Below, piece by piece: positions 35,201 through 44,407 of a stretch of DNA of 64,000 nt (position 1 is its first letter; every line of letters starts with the position of its first letter). A program made the translations under genes and the position numbers. The notes below the pieces were generated by a model. It made no database searches and had not been told where the DNA came from. It saw only the letters and a list, made by a program, of their open reading frames with translations. Source of the stretch: Streptomyces canus 299MFChir4.1 (GTDB taxonomy: Bacteria > Actinomycetota > Actinomycetes > Streptomycetales > Streptomycetaceae); contig NZ_KB911607.1 in NCBI RefSeq assembly GCF_000383615.1, forward strand, positions 1 to 64,000, given 5' to 3'.

Positions 35201-35932
35201 ATGAAGGGCTACCCGGTACCCGCACGTTTCGACGCCCTCGCCCACAACGGCACCCGACACGTGGTGGCGGCCGACGGGGGCGACCGCTTCGACGCACTGG
35301 TCAAGGTCCGCGAGCAGATCGAACGGCAGGCTGGCTCCTCGGCGTCAGGGCTCTCGCCACGACGCCTGGCTCTCCGGCGCATGCCGTGGCATGGGCGGCT
35401 TCCTCGTCTGCCATCTCACACCCGGCGTCCTCCCCACCCGAGCCGACCTCATCCAAACCTTCCCTGCGGCGGCGATCGACCCGTACTTCGACGCGGACGG
35501 CGCTGTCCCGCCGTACGGAATCGTGGGCGGCTGGTCCGTCGACGAAGCCGGTCAGCTCGACGCCTTCCGGCACAGCCTGAACTGTCGCCCCTCCCGGTGG
35601 CGTTGGACTTCCCCGCTCCCCCCACGTCCTTGGACGCCGCCATGCAGAAGGCCGTCACCGGCTACGCGGGCGAGGAGAAACCACCGTCCGCCCAGGCTCA
35701 TGCTCTTCGCCCAGGAGGGACCGCAGGGCCTGTACACGGTCACCGTGAACGACGGCAGCCGATACGTCCCCGCCCGCACCCACTCCACCCACGCCCCGAC
35801 TCCTGGCACCAGCTGCTTCACGCGCCAGGCCACCAACTGGCCGCCGCAGGCGTTCCGGTGCGGCTCAATCCGGGGCATCGCATCAGCCTGGCGATTCCTG
35901 CGGAGGCGTTCAGGCAATTGAGCTCGCGCTGA
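35201..35932 (+). pseudogene. Frameshifted gene remnant
   Basis: Coding-like segments run on across frame changes: MKGYPVPARFDALAHNG to VREQIERQ in one frame, then GSRHDAWLSGACRGMGG through WSVDEAGQLDAFRHSLN in another from about 35340, then PVALDFPAPPTSLDAAMQKA back in the first from about 35590, then LFAQEGPQGLYTVTVNDG, and finally NPGHRISLAIPAEAFRQLSSR. At least three shifts in 730 bases point to decay. The parent family is not recognised. The 34963-35200 gap before it holds only a short 43-codon frame (34961-35092) of doubtful worth. Confidence 0.6.
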
Positions 35933-35935
35933 CGC

Positions 35936-37009
35936 CTACGGCCTTGTCTGTCCAGTGAACGCCGCCGGCTTCCGGCACCCGTGACGGGTGGCCGACTGCT
36001 CGGCGAAGTGCTCCAGATCCGCCTGCTCCTCCTTGGTGAGCGGATCCGAGGTGAACTCGCGGTCGCTGCCCTCGATCGGTGAAGCGTGGTAGTAGCCGAC
36101 GCCCGAGGCACCCTGGCAAGTGGAGGAGGTCCAGACGGTGTACGTGTCGGTTCCCGAAGGGGTGGCGTGGCCGCCGTACCTGCCATTGACCACAGCCTGG
36201 GAAGCGTCACTGAAGGGCCCGTATGCGGCGGCCAGTTGGAGTCCGCCGACAAGCACGCACTCTTCGGCCGGTGACGTTCCGGCGGCGGTTTCGATCACCG
36301 TCACCGCTGATGTCATCCCCTTGCAGGTCCCTGTGGCATCGTTCGCCGGCACGGACCTGGCGGCAGCAGCGGGTGCGGTGAGCTTGCTCGAATCTCCCGG
36401 TTCCGTCGAACAACCCGTCTTCTCTGCGGCGCGCTGGGCCGCTCCGGTGACCGCACGGGCAAGCTCGAGCCGGACATCCTGCGTCACCTCGCCGCCGTAG
36501 GGCGACTCGGCGGCCACGAGGATTCCGCTGCCCCGTTCCGGCGTCCAGTTCTTGCAACTGAGCAGAACCGATGCGGTGGCCTCTTTCTCCTCAGTGACCA
36601 TGAAACCTTGCCACCCCGCGTCCAGAGGGACGGGGAGGGCGTCCTGGTCCCGTTGGAAGGAATAGAAGCCGTATGCGTTGTGGGCGCCGGACGCTGTCCC
36701 GATCGAGACGACGACACCGTTGACATCGCACGTCGTCGCCAGGCCGGACGGCTCTGTCACATCGCTGGAGACGTCGAACTGCCTGCTGGAGGTGTGGAAT
36801 CCCAGACCGAGCAGAGAGAGTTTCGACTTCCCCGCGAGGTCCAGCACCGGGTCGACCACGAGCATCCCGGCGCACGCCCGCGCGGTCTTGGCGGCCGGGT
36901 ACTGAAGCTGGAATCCGTAGTACCCGGCTCCCAGAACCGCCAGCGTCAGCACGGAGCGGAGCAGCCGACGTCGCCCGTGCCTTCGGAGCCACGCAGGCTG
37001 ATCGGTCAC
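35936..37009 (-). CDS. Membrane-anchored extracytoplasmic protein, unknown function
   Basis: About 357 residues from a GTG that overlaps the upstream stop in GTGA (a longer frame begins at 37057). An Arg-rich start, one transmembrane helix or signal anchor at about 17-36, then an outside domain with several Cys (ARACAG, TTCDV, LSCKNW, ECVLVGG, STCQGA, HGCRK) that may pair. Two internal regions look like repeats of one ~130-residue unit. Coupled to the neighbour encoding a similar protein. Confidence 0.7.
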   Translation of the reverse strand: MTDQPAWLRRHGRRRLLRSVLTLAVLGAGYYGFQLQYPAAKTARACAGMLVVDPVLDLAGKSKLSLLGLGFHTSSRQFDVSSDVTEPSGLATTCDVNGVVVSIGTASGAHNAYGFYSFQRDQDALPVPLDAGWQGFMVTEEKEATASVLLSCKNWTPERGSGILVAAESPYGGEVTQDVRLELARAVTGAAQRAAEKTGCSTEPGDSSKLTAPAAAARSVPANDATGTCKGMTSAVTVIETAAGTSPAEECVLVGGLQLAAAYGPFSDASQAVVNGRYGGHATPSGTDTYTVWTSSTCQGASGVGYYHASPIEGSDREFTSDPLTKEEQADLEHFAEQSATRHGCRKPAAFTGQTRP

Positions 37010-37680
37010 GAGCCGAAGGAGGGCGACTGATCGACCGTGGTGAGGGGCTTCAGACACCCGGCATCGAGGACGGAGTGGTTGGCCAGGCGGGAGGCGATGG
37101 CCGCGATGGTGAGGCGTTGGCTGTCCGTGTCGCCGCCCGAGGCGCCAGGAGACGTGACCGAGACGCTGAGGTGGGCGGTCGCACCGCCCTCCAACTTGCA
37201 GGGGATGTAGAGGGCCGCGCTTGAGTCACCGGACAGCGCCGCAGCCTCTTGGCCACCGGCGGCCGTGATACTCAGGGGCTTCGTCTTCCCCGACAGACGG
37301 CCTCGCTCCTTGAGGTCGTCTTGCCATGCCTGGGCGCCGACGGTGGTGAGCCGGACCCGTGCGTCGAGTTGCGTCTTCTCGTCGCCGTCGATCGCGCAGT
37401 CCAACCGGTAGGCGTCGCCCGCTCCGGACTCGGTGAACTCGGTAGCGGTGACCCGTCTGCCGGTGAAGGTGGTCTGCTCGATGAAGCCCATGTCGACGGT
37501 GGAGAGAATGCCACCGCAGTCAGCGGCGACACCCGTACCGCGGAACGGGATGAAGCGGTCACCGATGACTGTTCCCGCGGCCAGGCAGAGCACCGCGAGC
37601 AAGCCGACGGTCAGGCGTTTCCGAAGAGCGGAGCTCGTGCGCACGGGGACCTCGGGTGTGGGGTGAGTAGGGTCGGTCAC
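37006..37680 (-). CDS. Membrane-anchored extracytoplasmic protein, unknown function
   Basis: 224 residues from a GTG with GAGAGG upstream. A signal-anchor helix at about 23-42 is followed by a Cys-containing outer domain (AADCGGILSTVDMG, YRLDCAID, YIPCKLEG, DAGCLKPL). It resembles its downstream neighbour in start (VTD), topology and Cys pattern, so the two may be paralogues. It lies just after the DUF6571-like substrate gene. Confidence 0.75.
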   Translation of the reverse strand: MTDPTHPTPEVPVRTSSALRKRLTVGLLAVLCLAAGTVIGDRFIPFRGTGVAADCGGILSTVDMGFIEQTTFTGRRVTATEFTESGAGDAYRLDCAIDGDEKTQLDARVRLTTVGAQAWQDDLKERGRLSGKTKPLSITAAGGQEAAALSGDSSAALYIPCKLEGGATAHLSVSVTSPGASGGDTDSQRLTIAAIASRLANHSVLDAGCLKPLTTVDQSPSFGS

Positions 37681-37691
37681 GGGCTGGCCTC

Positions 37692-39950
37692 TCAATTTCC
37701 CAGGCCGGACGTATCGGCATCCAGGTCACCGGCGAAGTCGTCCAGGTTGTCCTTGGCGTTTCCGTGGCCGCTGTTGAGCCCCTTGCTCACCGCGGTGTCC
37801 ACCTGTTCCTGGTTCAGTCCGGTCTCGGCACGCTCGTTCGCGAGCATCGCGGCGTCGCTGGTGACCGCCATGAAGGACCTCTTGCGATCCTCGACCTCGC
37901 CACCCGTGCTGTAGACGACTTCCCCGAGCGAGTCCCTGGAGGCACCGGAAACCATCGAGTCGATCACCTGACCGCTGACCCATTCGGCTGCGGCGCCAGC
38001 CACGGCACCGCCTGCCGGAGAGGCGATGGTGGCGGTACCCGCGCCGATACCTATACCGACACCGGTCTTCGCCCAGTCCCCCGCTGCCTCGATACGACTG
38101 TTGAACACCGCGTCGTCCGCGACCTTTTCGTGGATGACCGCGTCCTTGCGGGCGGTGCCGATGATGCCCTCGATCTCCGCCGAGTTCGTGCTGATCTTCT
38201 CGATTTTCTCGGTCGCCGAGATGTCGTAGGCATCCGGATGCTCAAGGTGATACTGCATCAGTGAGCTGGTGTACTGCGTCTGCCCGTAGTTGATCGCCGC
38301 GTATCCGTCCGGATCCTGGCCGACCGTGTAGAGGAACCGCGTGACGTCACGTTCGCTCTTGTCGCTGATGGTCGCCGGTGCGCTGTCACCCTCGGGGTAG
38401 AGCTTGTCCAGGCCCTTCTCGTCGTTGGCCAGGGCGCGATTGATGTCGGGCATGTACTCGGCGGACATGCGGCCGAGGCTGTCGTTCATTCCCTCGTGGG
38501 CGAGATCGGGATGCTGGGACACATCCGAGATGATCTTCGAGGTGAGTTCGGCCTGATCGGTGGTGTGCTTCGGAAGCGGGTTCGGGATCGGGGCGTCGTA
38601 CGCGTGGCCGGTCGTGGCCGATTCCAAGGCGTGACCGAGGTTGTTGTAGCCGTTCGGGTTCTTGTCGTCGCCCGTGTAGCCGGCGCCCTCGGGCCAGTGC
38701 CGGTCCTTCATCAAGTAGTCGTAGTGGTCGACCTTTTCGCCGTTGACGGTGGTTTCCGAGCCGAAGAACTCGGTGGACGCCTCCGGGTTGTGTCCCAACG
38801 CGTCCATGTACCCCGCCATCGGGTCGAGCGCCCCGATATTGGTCGTGCCCAGCGTCCGCGGGTACCCCCAGTAGGCGTCGGGGTTCTGACCGGCGTTGGC
38901 GCCGTTCTTCTCCGCCGTGATCAGGGCGTCGCCGTAGTCCTGGAGGAAGTCCTTGTCCCACTTGCCCTCGCTCATCAGGCTGCTGGTGAGCTGGTAGCCG
39001 CTGAGGCCGTACGGCGACTCGGTGGGATTGGCGTTGAAGTCGCGCTGGCCGGCCTTGAGCAGGTCGTTCTGGAACTTGGTGATCTCGGGGGCGGGGCCGC
39101 CCTTGCGGTGGTCGTCCGAGGTGGTCGCCGTACCGATAGTGGTGCCCAAGTTCGCCTTGAGCTGCTTGAGTTGGGCCAGCTGCTCCTTGGAGAGCGTGGT
39201 ACCGGCCGGCGGGCTCACGAGCTCGTTGTACTTGCTCAGCATGTTCTCGCCGCCGGTCTTGACCGCGAAGTCCCTTGAGAACTCCGGGTCGTTCTTGTTG
39301 GCGGAGAGAAGCATGTTGAGCTTGGTGATCTCGGCGTCGGAGAGCCGGCCCTTCTTGTTCATCAGGGCGGCCGCCTGGTCGGCTTCGACGGAGTCGAGCG
39401 TGGTGTAGACGCTGGTGTTGAAGGACTGGCTGTCGCCGTTGGCGTCGCGTTCCAGGGCCGAACTGGCGGCCTCGTCGGCGGCGGTGGCCACCTCCAGGAC
39501 ACGCGTCAGCCGGGAGACGAGCGAGTCCAGCTTCTTCTTGCGTTCCTCGGCCAGGCCCGGCGAGGCGGAGGCCGTGGGGCTGTCCTGTCGCGGGTCCACG
39601 TCCTCGACGCGGCCGTCGTCGTAGACCTTGTAATGGTCGTTGCGGGCCTCGTCCAGCAGGGCGTGCAACTGCTTTTGGGAGGCCCCGAATTCACCGTGCG
39701 CGTCCAGCAGCAGCTTGGCTATGCGCTCCGCCTCGGTGGCGGCGTTCTCGTACTCCGTACGGGCCTTGCCCATCGTGACGAAGGCGGCATCGGCCGCCTC
39801 CCCGTCCCAGTGACCCTTCAGGTGGTTGACGACCCGCTGCTCGAACTCCCGCTGCAACGACTCGTACTTGGCAGGCAGGGCCTTCCAGGAAGCGGCGGCA
39901 TCAGCCAGCGGGGCGAGATCGGCCTTGTCGAGGTAGGGGATGGACACCAT
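37692..39950 (-). CDS. Large T7SS-associated substrate (DUF6571-like)
   Basis: 752 residues. N-terminal WXG-like helices with GHWDGEAADAAFVTM (WDG at about 48-50), a charged coiled-coil region to ~190, then a long helical central part with the ALGHNPEASTEFFGS segment that I associate with DUF6571 proteins in Streptomyces, and a Gly/Ala-rich hydrophobic stretch near 645-685. AAGGAG precedes the ATG chosen (MVSIPYLDK); 19 further codons are open upstream. No known toxin motif at the C-terminus. Confidence 0.85.
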   Translation of the reverse strand: MVSIPYLDKADLAPLADAAASWKALPAKYESLQREFEQRVVNHLKGHWDGEAADAAFVTMGKARTEYENAATEAERIAKLLLDAHGEFGASQKQLHALLDEARNDHYKVYDDGRVEDVDPRQDSPTASASPGLAEERKKKLDSLVSRLTRVLEVATAADEAASSALERDANGDSQSFNTSVYTTLDSVEADQAAALMNKKGRLSDAEITKLNMLLSANKNDPEFSRDFAVKTGGENMLSKYNELVSPPAGTTLSKEQLAQLKQLKANLGTTIGTATTSDDHRKGGPAPEITKFQNDLLKAGQRDFNANPTESPYGLSGYQLTSSLMSEGKWDKDFLQDYGDALITAEKNGANAGQNPDAYWGYPRTLGTTNIGALDPMAGYMDALGHNPEASTEFFGSETTVNGEKVDHYDYLMKDRHWPEGAGYTGDDKNPNGYNNLGHALESATTGHAYDAPIPNPLPKHTTDQAELTSKIISDVSQHPDLAHEGMNDSLGRMSAEYMPDINRALANDEKGLDKLYPEGDSAPATISDKSERDVTRFLYTVGQDPDGYAAINYGQTQYTSSLMQYHLEHPDAYDISATEKIEKISTNSAEIEGIIGTARKDAVIHEKVADDAVFNSRIEAAGDWAKTGVGIGIGAGTATIASPAGGAVAGAAAEWVSGQVIDSMVSGASRDSLGEVVYSTGGEVEDRKRSFMAVTSDAAMLANERAETGLNQEQVDTAVSKGLNSGHGNAKDNLDDFAGDLDADTSGLGN

Positions 39951-40046
39951 GTGCGACTGCTCCTTGTGAGGGGGTTCAGGTCCGACTGTCCGACTCGACG
40001 GGCTCACCCGGGCACGGCGCTACGGCGGCGGCCCGGTGGGCCCGAC

Positions 40047-40487
40047 TCACCCAAAGGGGGTGATCGAGTGCTGGCGGGCCTGTTCCTCCTGCTCGGTGCG
40101 GGTGTAGTGACCGGTGGTGGTGTGGAGCTTGTCGCTGATCTCCTGGAGCAGGCTCTTGAGGTTGATGACCTGCGACCCCCAGCGGACGTCCATCGTCACC
40201 AGGGAACCGGCGGTGGCCCAGGAGCCCGCCTCGGCCATACCCCCGGCACTGTGCTTGTTCAGCCCACGGGAAGCGCTCAGGCAGTCGTCGTCGGCACCCT
40301 TGTCGACGTTCTCGGTGTCACCACGCAGCTCGACGAGCGCGTTGGCGGCCTCGTCGAGGCGCTGGGTGTCGACGTTGGTACCGCCGCCCCCTCCGCCGCC
40401 CCCTCCGCCGCCGCCGTCCGCGGGCACGGAGTTCAGCCGCGTCCGAGTGGATCCGCTGTGCTGCGGCGCATCGAAGGGAGTACTCAT
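40047..40487 (-). CDS. WXG100-like small protein with poly-Gly linker
   Basis: 146 residues: a short Ser/Thr-rich leader, a run of twelve Gly near residue 25-36, then a helical hairpin with RWGSQVINL in the turn position. It precedes the DUF6571-like gene by under 100 bases on the same strand, fitting a substrate partner. Start uncertain: the ATG at 40487 or one at 40523 could be used, neither with a strong ribosome site. Confidence 0.65.
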   Translation of the reverse strand: MSTPFDAPQHSGSTRTRLNSVPADGGGGGGGGGGGGTNVDTQRLDEAANALVELRGDTENVDKGADDDCLSASRGLNKHSAGGMAEAGSWATAGSLVTMDVRWGSQVINLKSLLQEISDKLHTTTGHYTRTEQEEQARQHSITPFG

Positions 40488-40542
40488 CCCTTGTCCCATC
40501 CCCGTGGTGAAAGTGGTGGGCATGCCCGGTCCGTTCACTCGC

Positions 40543-40914
40543 CTACGGCTTCCCTTGCTTCCGTACGACGTGCGGTGCCCACTTCGGCCAGGTCGTGCGC
40601 CCGGCACCGTAGGCAAGGACATGCCAATCAAGCAGGCCGAACATACCGGATCTTCCTTTGCGTGGACCACTGTTCACCGCACCGTGAGACGCGAGGAGGA
40701 GGCGGCGGACGCGAACGCGGACGGCTCGACGGGCAGTTGCCATTTCGGCTGACTCGACGAACTTGTACCCACGGTAGGCCGCCTCGGCACCGCGCGAGAC
40801 CCACGAGGTGGGGTCGATGAACGTCTTGCCGTTCTCACCCAGCTTCACGGCGTCGGCCAGACCCGGGATCTTTCCCAGCGGAGTGTGGTCGATGATCTTC
40901 GGAAAGACCCGCAT
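40543..40914 (-). pseudogene. Fragment of a T7SS/polymorphic-type protein
   Basis: The minus-strand frame reads MRVFPKIIDHTPLGKIPGLA, then KLGENGKTFIDPTSWVSRGA and YRGYKFVESAEMATARRAV, after which composition turns random. The coherent part looks like the linker between a WXG domain and a toxin tip; both ends are missing. The rest of the 40488-41206 gap is lower in GC than its surroundings and holds nothing else I can support apart from the terminator near 41132. Confidence 0.35.
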
Positions 40915-41131
40915 TCGCCGAGTTGCGCGCTCAGCCGAGCAGGCGAATTTTGCCCGTTGGCCTCCCGGGCCGTACCCAGGGATGCATATCTTCAATTCCA
41001 CGAAAACAGTTGCCTGAGCGCCGCCGAGCAAATTACCGTACGCCGAAATCGCTGCTCTGGCTCTACGGGAGACGGAAGAGACCGCTCACACCGGATATCT
41101 GGGTCCGGTTTTCTATCGGTAGCCAACAATG

Positions 41132-41166
41132 GGGGGCGCAACGACAGTCGCGGTCGTTGCGCCCCC
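41132..41166 (-). terminator. Terminator after the second mycosin
   Basis: 14-bp perfect stem (41132-41145 with 41153-41166). Confidence 0.8.
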
Positions 41167-41206
41167 ACAGTTCCCGTTCAGATCTACTCCGGAGCGGGCC
41201 TTCGAA

Positions 41207-42544
41207 TTACTGCTGCGGCGGCCACTGGCCGTGAGGAGGCGTGGACTGCTGCTGGTACGGGTTTTGCTGCGGTGCAATCTGCTGCTGGTACGGGTTCTGG
41301 TGCGGTGGTGCGGGCTGCTGGCCATAGTTCGGATAGCTGCCCGGCCCGCCAGGACCGCCGTTGTTGTTCTTGTTGCGTCGAGACAGCTTCACGATCAGAA
41401 GAACGATGAGACCGATCACGATCAGGGCGACAACGCCGAGGACGGCGAAGAAGAGCATTTGCTTCTGGTCTGCCTTTTTCTGTTCAGTAGCGGAACCGGA
41501 GTCGGACGTGTTGGCACTTGCAGCAGCAGAAGGGCTATCAGACCCCTGAACCGCAAGCGGTCCGAACTTCGAGCCTGCCGGAATGTCCCCAGTTAGCGCG
41601 GCAAGCGGACGGATGGCGCCGTAGCCGTACTTTTCATCAGGGACGGAGAGTCCCTTGGCGGAGGCGGGCAGAACCGCGGTCTTGACGAGCCGGTTCGCGA
41701 CCTGACCCGCCGTGAGATCAGGGAACTTCGACCGCAGCAACGCCGCCGCAGCGGAGACAAACGCCGTCGAGTCCGACGTACCGTCACCGATCCGTAGCCT
41801 GTTTCCGGGGGCTCCCGCCGTCACGATACGCGTAGCAGGAGCGGTAAGCATAACCTCAGGGCCATAGTTCGAATTTACCCAGTACTTACCAGACTTATCC
41901 ACGCCACCGACGGCCACGACACCAGAAGCATTTGCGGGAAATGGAAGGTCAGGCCCAATTCCATCATTCCCTGCCCCTGCCACAATCAACACGTTCTTGT
42001 TGAGTGCATAATTGATCGCCGAAAGGTCCGCAGGCGACGCGCTATTCTCATACTGCGTATTCACGAGCGTCATGGAGATGTTGATGATCATCGCTCCGTG
42101 ATCAACCGCATAGCGGATCTCATCGGAAAAGCCAGATCCGTCGTCAAGATTCACGCGAATAGGAAGGATTTTAGCCTCTGGCGCAAGGCCCATTACGCCA
42201 TCGGCCCCGCCTGCACCGTGGCCATGCCCAGCGATAATGGAGGCCATTCCCGTGCCATGATCGTCATCCACCGGAGACGCATCATTGTCGCCATCGATAA
42301 AGTCCTTGCCTTGGAGCACATTGCCCGCAAGGTCTTGATGCTCGGCGTTCACTCCGTCGTCGATGACTGCGACCGTTACGCCTTTACCCTTCGAGATCTT
42401 CCAGACGGATTCGGCTTGAAGCGCGTCCAGTGCCCACTGATCACGTCTCGTCTGGTCGGCGGAAGCAGCAGGGGCTGCAGCAAGGATCAGCGCGACAGTC
42501 AGCGCCATGGCACCCAATGCGTGCGCCGTTCGCTTCAAGACCAT
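41207..42544 (-). CDS. mycP: Type VII secretion-associated serine protease mycosin (second copy)
   Basis: 445 residues. Signal peptide 1-29 (ASADQ end), subtilase catalytic Asp62 in AVIDDG, His96 in DDDHGTG, Asn193 in AGAGNDG and Ser257 in GTSDSTAF; the usual Pro after the catalytic Ser loop (GTSFAAP) is missing. A transmembrane helix near 375-398 and a Pro/Gln/Tyr-rich tail follow. Stretches of the gene (41830-42330) use more A/T third positions than neighbours. AAGGAAGA ribosome site. A duplicate of the mycosin at 44408, perhaps serving its own substrates. Confidence 0.9.
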   Translation of the reverse strand: MVLKRTAHALGAMALTVALILAAAPAASADQTRRDQWALDALQAESVWKISKGKGVTVAVIDDGVNAEHQDLAGNVLQGKDFIDGDNDASPVDDDHGTGMASIIAGHGHGAGGADGVMGLAPEAKILPIRVNLDDGSGFSDEIRYAVDHGAMIINISMTLVNTQYENSASPADLSAINYALNKNVLIVAGAGNDGIGPDLPFPANASGVVAVGGVDKSGKYWVNSNYGPEVMLTAPATRIVTAGAPGNRLRIGDGTSDSTAFVSAAAALLRSKFPDLTAGQVANRLVKTAVLPASAKGLSVPDEKYGYGAIRPLAALTGDIPAGSKFGPLAVQGSDSPSAAASANTSDSGSATEQKKADQKQMLFFAVLGVVALIVIGLIVLLIVKLSRRNKNNNGGPGGPGSYPNYGQQPAPPHQNPYQQQIAPQQNPYQQQSTPPHGQWPPQQ

Positions 42545-42570
42545 TCCGTCTTCCTTATCCCGTTACTGAA

Positions 42571-42600
42571 CGTGGGCGTGGCTCAGAAGCCACGCCCACG
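42571..42600 (-). terminator. Hairpin between the WXG-like gene and second mycosin
   Basis: 12-bp perfect stem with a six-base loop (42571-42582 with 42589-42600). Confidence 0.75.
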
Positions 42601-42638
42601 CATCCTGTCACGTGCCGGTGAGCACCGACTGTAGGCGA

Positions 42639-44048
42639 CTACTCAATGACTCGAGGAGCCACGTTCGTCTGCGGAGTCCAGGTTTCCTCGTCCTCGACCA
42701 GGTAGTCGGGACGCTCGCCCTCGTGCTGCTCGTCTTCCTTGCGACGGCCAGTGCGCGAACCGGGGGCGCCTGCGATGCCGCCCTTACGGACAGCGCTGGC
42801 TCCCTTTCCTGCGGCACCGCGGCTGCTGTGCAGCCCTGAGCCACCAGCAGTGCCCCTGCCCGCGCCCGCACCGGACTTGGGTGTGCCACCGACTACACCT
42901 CCACGAGCCGTACCTCCGACGCGGCCAGCTACGCCCTTGGCGGCCCCCGCGCCACCCACGCCGCCAGCACCAGCGCCCGCACGACCACCTGCCATACCCG
43001 CGGTGCCGCTGGCGCGGCCGACAATGCCACCACGAGCGGCGCCAGCTCCTGCCGCCCCGCCTACCGCGCCGCCGACGAAGCCTGCACCACCGCCCACGCC
43101 GCCACCGCCAGCAGTTCCGCCACCGACCGTCCCAATGCCGCCAGTAGAAGGTGCACCGGTTCGGCCACCGGCAACCCCGTCAATCGCAGTACCAACCTGA
43201 GGTTGCGGGGTGGTGGGCTTGTGCGCGCCACCCGTAATACCCGAGGGTGGCGCCACAGACTTCGACGCGGCAATCGAGCTGACCTGGCCCGTGCGAGCCA
43301 TACCTGTCGTAGCCGGCCGCGGACTTCCAGTCGCGGTTGCAGCAGGTACGACTACGGGCGCCGGCGCGACGCCACCCGGCTCGCCGGGGTAATCCTCCCT
43401 GTCATTGATTACGTTGCCCTTGCGCCACGACCCCATCTCCGCAGCCCGACTGTTATAAGCCGCCCCCAACGCCTCCATCTTCACAGCCATCCGCAGCTGC
43501 GCCTCGCGCCCCTCGGACAGGCTGCCCGCGTTGCCGTCGAGGGCCTCCTGGGAGCCGGCGCCGCTCTTGAGGGCGTTGTTCGCGCCCGAGTCGTCGCGGT
43601 CGCCCATGTTGCCGATGTAGTCGAGCGCGCTGGAGACCTTGCCCGGCTTCTCCATGGCGAGGACCTCGGGCTTGATCTTCTCAAGCTGTACGGCGGCGCC
43701 CTTCAGGGACGTCGACGTGTGCGTGGCGTACTTGGAGCTGTCGGTGATCTTCTTGCTGATCACCTGGGCCCGCTCCCTGAACAGGTCCGCGCTCTGTCCT
43801 TCCCAGTGGGCCAGAACGTGCTCTACCGCGGCGTCAAGGCTTTCCTTGATGCCGCCGGGCCCGACCAGATCCTTGCTGAGCGCTTCCCAGGCCGTTGCGA
43901 CCCTGTGCACGGTCGTCGGGTCGGCGTCACGGACCATGTCCTTCATCTGGTCCATGTCGTAGTTGAGCCCGAACGGCGTGGTGTGCTTCGCCGCGATGCA
44001 CTGGTTCGTCTCGACGTACTCGAAGTCGTCGATGCCCTTGTCGCCCAT
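42639..44048 (-). CDS. WXG/PPE-like protein with long Gly/Ala-rich C-terminus
   Basis: 469 residues. The N-terminal ~210 residues are helical with AHWEGQSADLFRERAQVI (WEG at about 82-84), a T7SS substrate hallmark. From ~235 the chain is Gly, Ala, Pro and Thr rich with repeated GGxG units, like the tails of mycobacterial PPE proteins, ending in a charged segment. It follows a 104-residue small helical gene and precedes the second mycosin. Confidence 0.85.
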   Translation of the reverse strand: MGDKGIDDFEYVETNQCIAAKHTTPFGLNYDMDQMKDMVRDADPTTVHRVATAWEALSKDLVGPGGIKESLDAAVEHVLAHWEGQSADLFRERAQVISKKITDSSKYATHTSTSLKGAAVQLEKIKPEVLAMEKPGKVSSALDYIGNMGDRDDSGANNALKSGAGSQEALDGNAGSLSEGREAQLRMAVKMEALGAAYNSRAAEMGSWRKGNVINDREDYPGEPGGVAPAPVVVPAATATGSPRPATTGMARTGQVSSIAASKSVAPPSGITGGAHKPTTPQPQVGTAIDGVAGGRTGAPSTGGIGTVGGGTAGGGGVGGGAGFVGGAVGGAAGAGAARGGIVGRASGTAGMAGGRAGAGAGGVGGAGAAKGVAGRVGGTARGGVVGGTPKSGAGAGRGTAGGSGLHSSRGAAGKGASAVRKGGIAGAPGSRTGRRKEDEQHEGERPDYLVEDEETWTPQTNVAPRVIE

Positions 44049-44087
44049 GTCTACAGCCCCCTCGATTCCCCGTAGCAGGACATCCCG

Positions 44088-44402
44088 TTACTTCCTGTTG
44101 AACGCCGCATAGTTCTCCGCCTCAGCGTCGCTGAACGCGTCATGCGTCCTCTTCGTCTTCTTCCCGAAGTCGTCCAGCACGTCTTCCAGGTGCGCGACGA
44201 TCTCGTAGAGACGCTCCTTCATCGCTTCGTGGGCGTCGTACAGCGCCTTCGCCTCACCGAAGCCCGTCCCCAACGCGCCCTGTGGCAGGTACGTGTTGCC
44301 CATGCAGCTCGACTTCGACGTCGTCATGTCCCTGATGACGCCGTTGAGCTTGGTGATCGTCCCCTCGATCTCACTCAGATCGACCTTGTACTGCTCAGCC
44401 AT
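44088..44402 (-). CDS. Small helical ESX-type protein
   Basis: 104 residues; two helices around TSKSSCMGNTYLPQGALGTG in the turn, with no tryptophan, so an atypical WXG100 relative. Begins six bases after the mycosin stop. Probably the partner of the 469-residue WXG/PPE-like protein next in line. Confidence 0.75.
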   Translation of the reverse strand: MAEQYKVDLSEIEGTITKLNGVIRDMTTSKSSCMGNTYLPQGALGTGFGEAKALYDAHEAMKERLYEIVAHLEDVLDDFGKKTKRTHDAFSDAEAENYAAFNRK

Positions 44403-44407
44403 AATGC

